From Plasmodium malariae (taxonomy: Eukaryota > Apicomplexa > Aconoidasida > Haemosporida > Plasmodiidae): a stretch of DNA of 64,000 nucleotides. The position numbers were made by a program, and so were the translations under genes. Where the stretch lies: NCBI RefSeq assembly GCF_900090045.1, contig NC_041788.1, forward strand, positions 3,467,501 through 3,531,500, in the 5' to 3' direction. The notes beneath the pieces are model-generated. The model ran no database searches, was not told the DNA's origin, and saw only the letters and a program-made list of their open reading frames with translations. This document shows, piece after piece, positions 62,815-64,000 of the stretch (its first letter is position 1; each line of letters begins with the position of its first letter).

Positions 62815-63465
62815 TTACGATAAATAATGGATAAATACATATTTTACTTAAACCTGAATAAATTTTTTCTAAATGCATATATATATATAATTATTATTTA
62901 CAATTTATTAGTTACAAATTAAATATGAAGGTATTTATGCTATAATTAAAATTATTATATATTTGTAATATATTATATCACATTCAAAAGTAAACAGACA
63001 AGTTAATAGAAGTTTGTGTTTGATATTTACAGATATACGAAAAAAAAAAAATTATATCTAAATAAAAGGTTAAAATGGTCAATTTAAGTTTTGTGAGGAT
63101 TTAAAACATAATAGTTAATTTATTATTTTTGTATAAATACATAACACGAATTTAAACATACTTTTGTATTTATATTTATAAAAATTACATTTTTTTGTCC
63201 ATATAATAATAAAAATTTTAATCATTTAATTTTTTGTGAATTGCATTAAGAATTTGTTATATATATTGTTGTAAAGGAATTATGACATATTATATATATA
63301 TATATTGAACTATATTACTGTACCTTCCTCATAGTTTATATTATTATAAAATTTTATATCTTTTTTGTTCTTATTTCTTGTAATTATTATGTTTTTTTTT
63401 ACTGATATTGAACTTATACTAATTTTATTTTTTAAACAGATTAATATTAATATTTAAAATAAAAA
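62815..63465. other. RBP 3' flank
   Basis: AT-rich 3' UTR and intergenic DNA with (AT)n at 62878 and 63290. No gene seen. Confidence 0.6.
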
Positions 63466-63539
63466 TCGCGTGACCACAACAAGCGGAATTTCCGAAAAAG
63501 CGGTTCATGAAATTGGCGCGACAGAATGTCGCTTTTTTT
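63466..63539 (+). ncRNA. Candidate small structured RNA with Pol III-like terminator
   Basis: A sharp island of about 50% G+C over ~68 bases inside roughly 85% A+T. By eye it pairs TCGCG (63466-63470) with CGCGA (63517-63521), TGACC (63471-63475) with GGTTCA (63502-63507, one bulge), and CGG with CCG around 63484-63494. The 3' end can instead form a perfect 6-bp hairpin GCGACA-GAA-TGTCGC (63518-63532), directly followed by seven T (63533-63539), as at RNA polymerase III terminators. GGTTCATGAAAT resembles a B box. No tRNA cloverleaf, no snoRNA boxes and no spliceosomal RNA signature were found, so the class is unknown. Strand is chosen from the T-tract. Confidence 0.4.
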
Positions 63540-64000
63540 GTTTTTCCCTTTTTATCATTTGTTTTAGTATATATATGAATATATAGTTGCATGCACATTT
63601 CTGAAAAGTTTCTGTTAATACATAAATGGGGATTTTTATTATATAATATGAGTATTTATGAAATATACACTTTATATAATTTTTGTTCATTAATGTAGTA
63701 AGCACCTTCTTTTTTTTTTTTTTTATTGTTCTGGAATTTATACTTATTAGAACGCTAAATATAAAATTTTTACACCGTATATATATATTAAAAAAAGATT
63801 ATTAAGTATTTTCCCTAATTTATGTTTATATTAATGTGCAAATCATCAACAGAAGATGAACAATAACAAATAATTCTTAACAGAAAATCGATCAAGAGGA
63901 TAACTTTTGTAATACATGAATAAGAAATAGTTTCTATCCCAATGGCTTTTGCTCCAGACCACACTAATTTTTATTGAATTTTACATGGAGATATAAATAA
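63540..64000. other. Right edge, no gene seen
   Basis: AT-rich DNA with a 15-T run near 63715. No telomeric or subtelomeric repeat motif is visible. The minus-strand ORF 63505-63705 overlaps the RNA-like island and is not supported. Confidence 0.5.

Noticed and set aside
62815..64000. Telomere or subtelomeric repeat array at the right end
   Set aside because: No GGGTTYA-type repeats or tandem subtelomeric unit seen; only plain AT-rich DNA and one GC island.
1..64000. CRISPR arrays, insertion sequences, prophage or bacterial operons
   Set aside because: No spaced direct repeats, transposase motifs or Shine-Dalgarno/operon structure; introns and gene families are apicomplexan.

Overview
The window is nuclear DNA of a malaria parasite (genus Plasmodium). 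It is extremely A+T rich, with long poly-A/T tracts, (AT)n intergenic DNA, Asn/Lys-rich proteins and small AT-rich introns. Genes identified by protein motifs include rhoptry neck protein RON3, a giant reticulocyte-binding-like invasion protein (RBP/RH), an apicoplast-type Trp-tRNA synthetase, coronin and thymidylate kinase. Gene order and strands match what I recall of the right arm of P. falciparum chromosome 12: coronin, TMK, TraB-like, DRS1, conserved protein, apicoplast WRS, conserved protein, RON3, short chitinase, small conserved gene, RH3. Composition is a little less AT-extreme than P. falciparum, and the RH3/RBP3-position gene is intact here. I therefore infer a non-Laverania species, most likely P. 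malariae or P. ovale; the species is not proven.

Layout. 0.4-2.0 kb (-): a six-exon gene for a small CS-domain (p23/HSP20-like) protein with a signal peptide, reconstructed exon by exon because no exon is a long ORF. 4.3-5.5 kb (+): a probable two-exon small membrane protein. 7.2-9.2 kb (+): coronin, first exon unresolved. 10.1-11.9 kb (-): thymidylate kinase in seven exons. 13.1-14.4 kb (-): TraB-like protein. 15.6-17.7 kb (+): DRS1/DDX27-type DEAD-box helicase. 19.8-21.6 kb (+): conserved unknown. 22.9-25.0 kb (-): organellar Trp-tRNA synthetase in two exons. 26.3-28.4 kb (-): Asn-rich protein with a possible TAF10-like histone-fold segment. 31.0 and 32.7 kb: tRNA-Val(AAC) and tRNA-Gln(UUG). 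33.7-42.0 kb (-): RON3 in eight exons.

From 42 to 54 kb the window is nearly empty. It holds a clearly recognisable dead copy of the short-form chitinase gene (45.4-45.95 kb) exactly where P. falciparum keeps its functional CHT1. It also holds a two-exon 72-residue membrane protein gene and one orphan exon-like ORF. 54.2-62.8 kb (+) is a complete RBP gene (signal-peptide exon plus one giant exon, about 2793 residues) in the position of the falciparum RH3 pseudogene. Past it, a GC-rich, foldable ~70-nt island ending in a T-tract looks like a small RNA gene.

Functionally the left half is ordinary housekeeping (actin, nucleotide, ribosome and organelle translation genes). The right end is an invasion cluster (RON3 and RBP, both rhoptry proteins by family) at a chromosome-end border, where gene loss (chitinase) and gene retention (RBP3) differ between malaria species.
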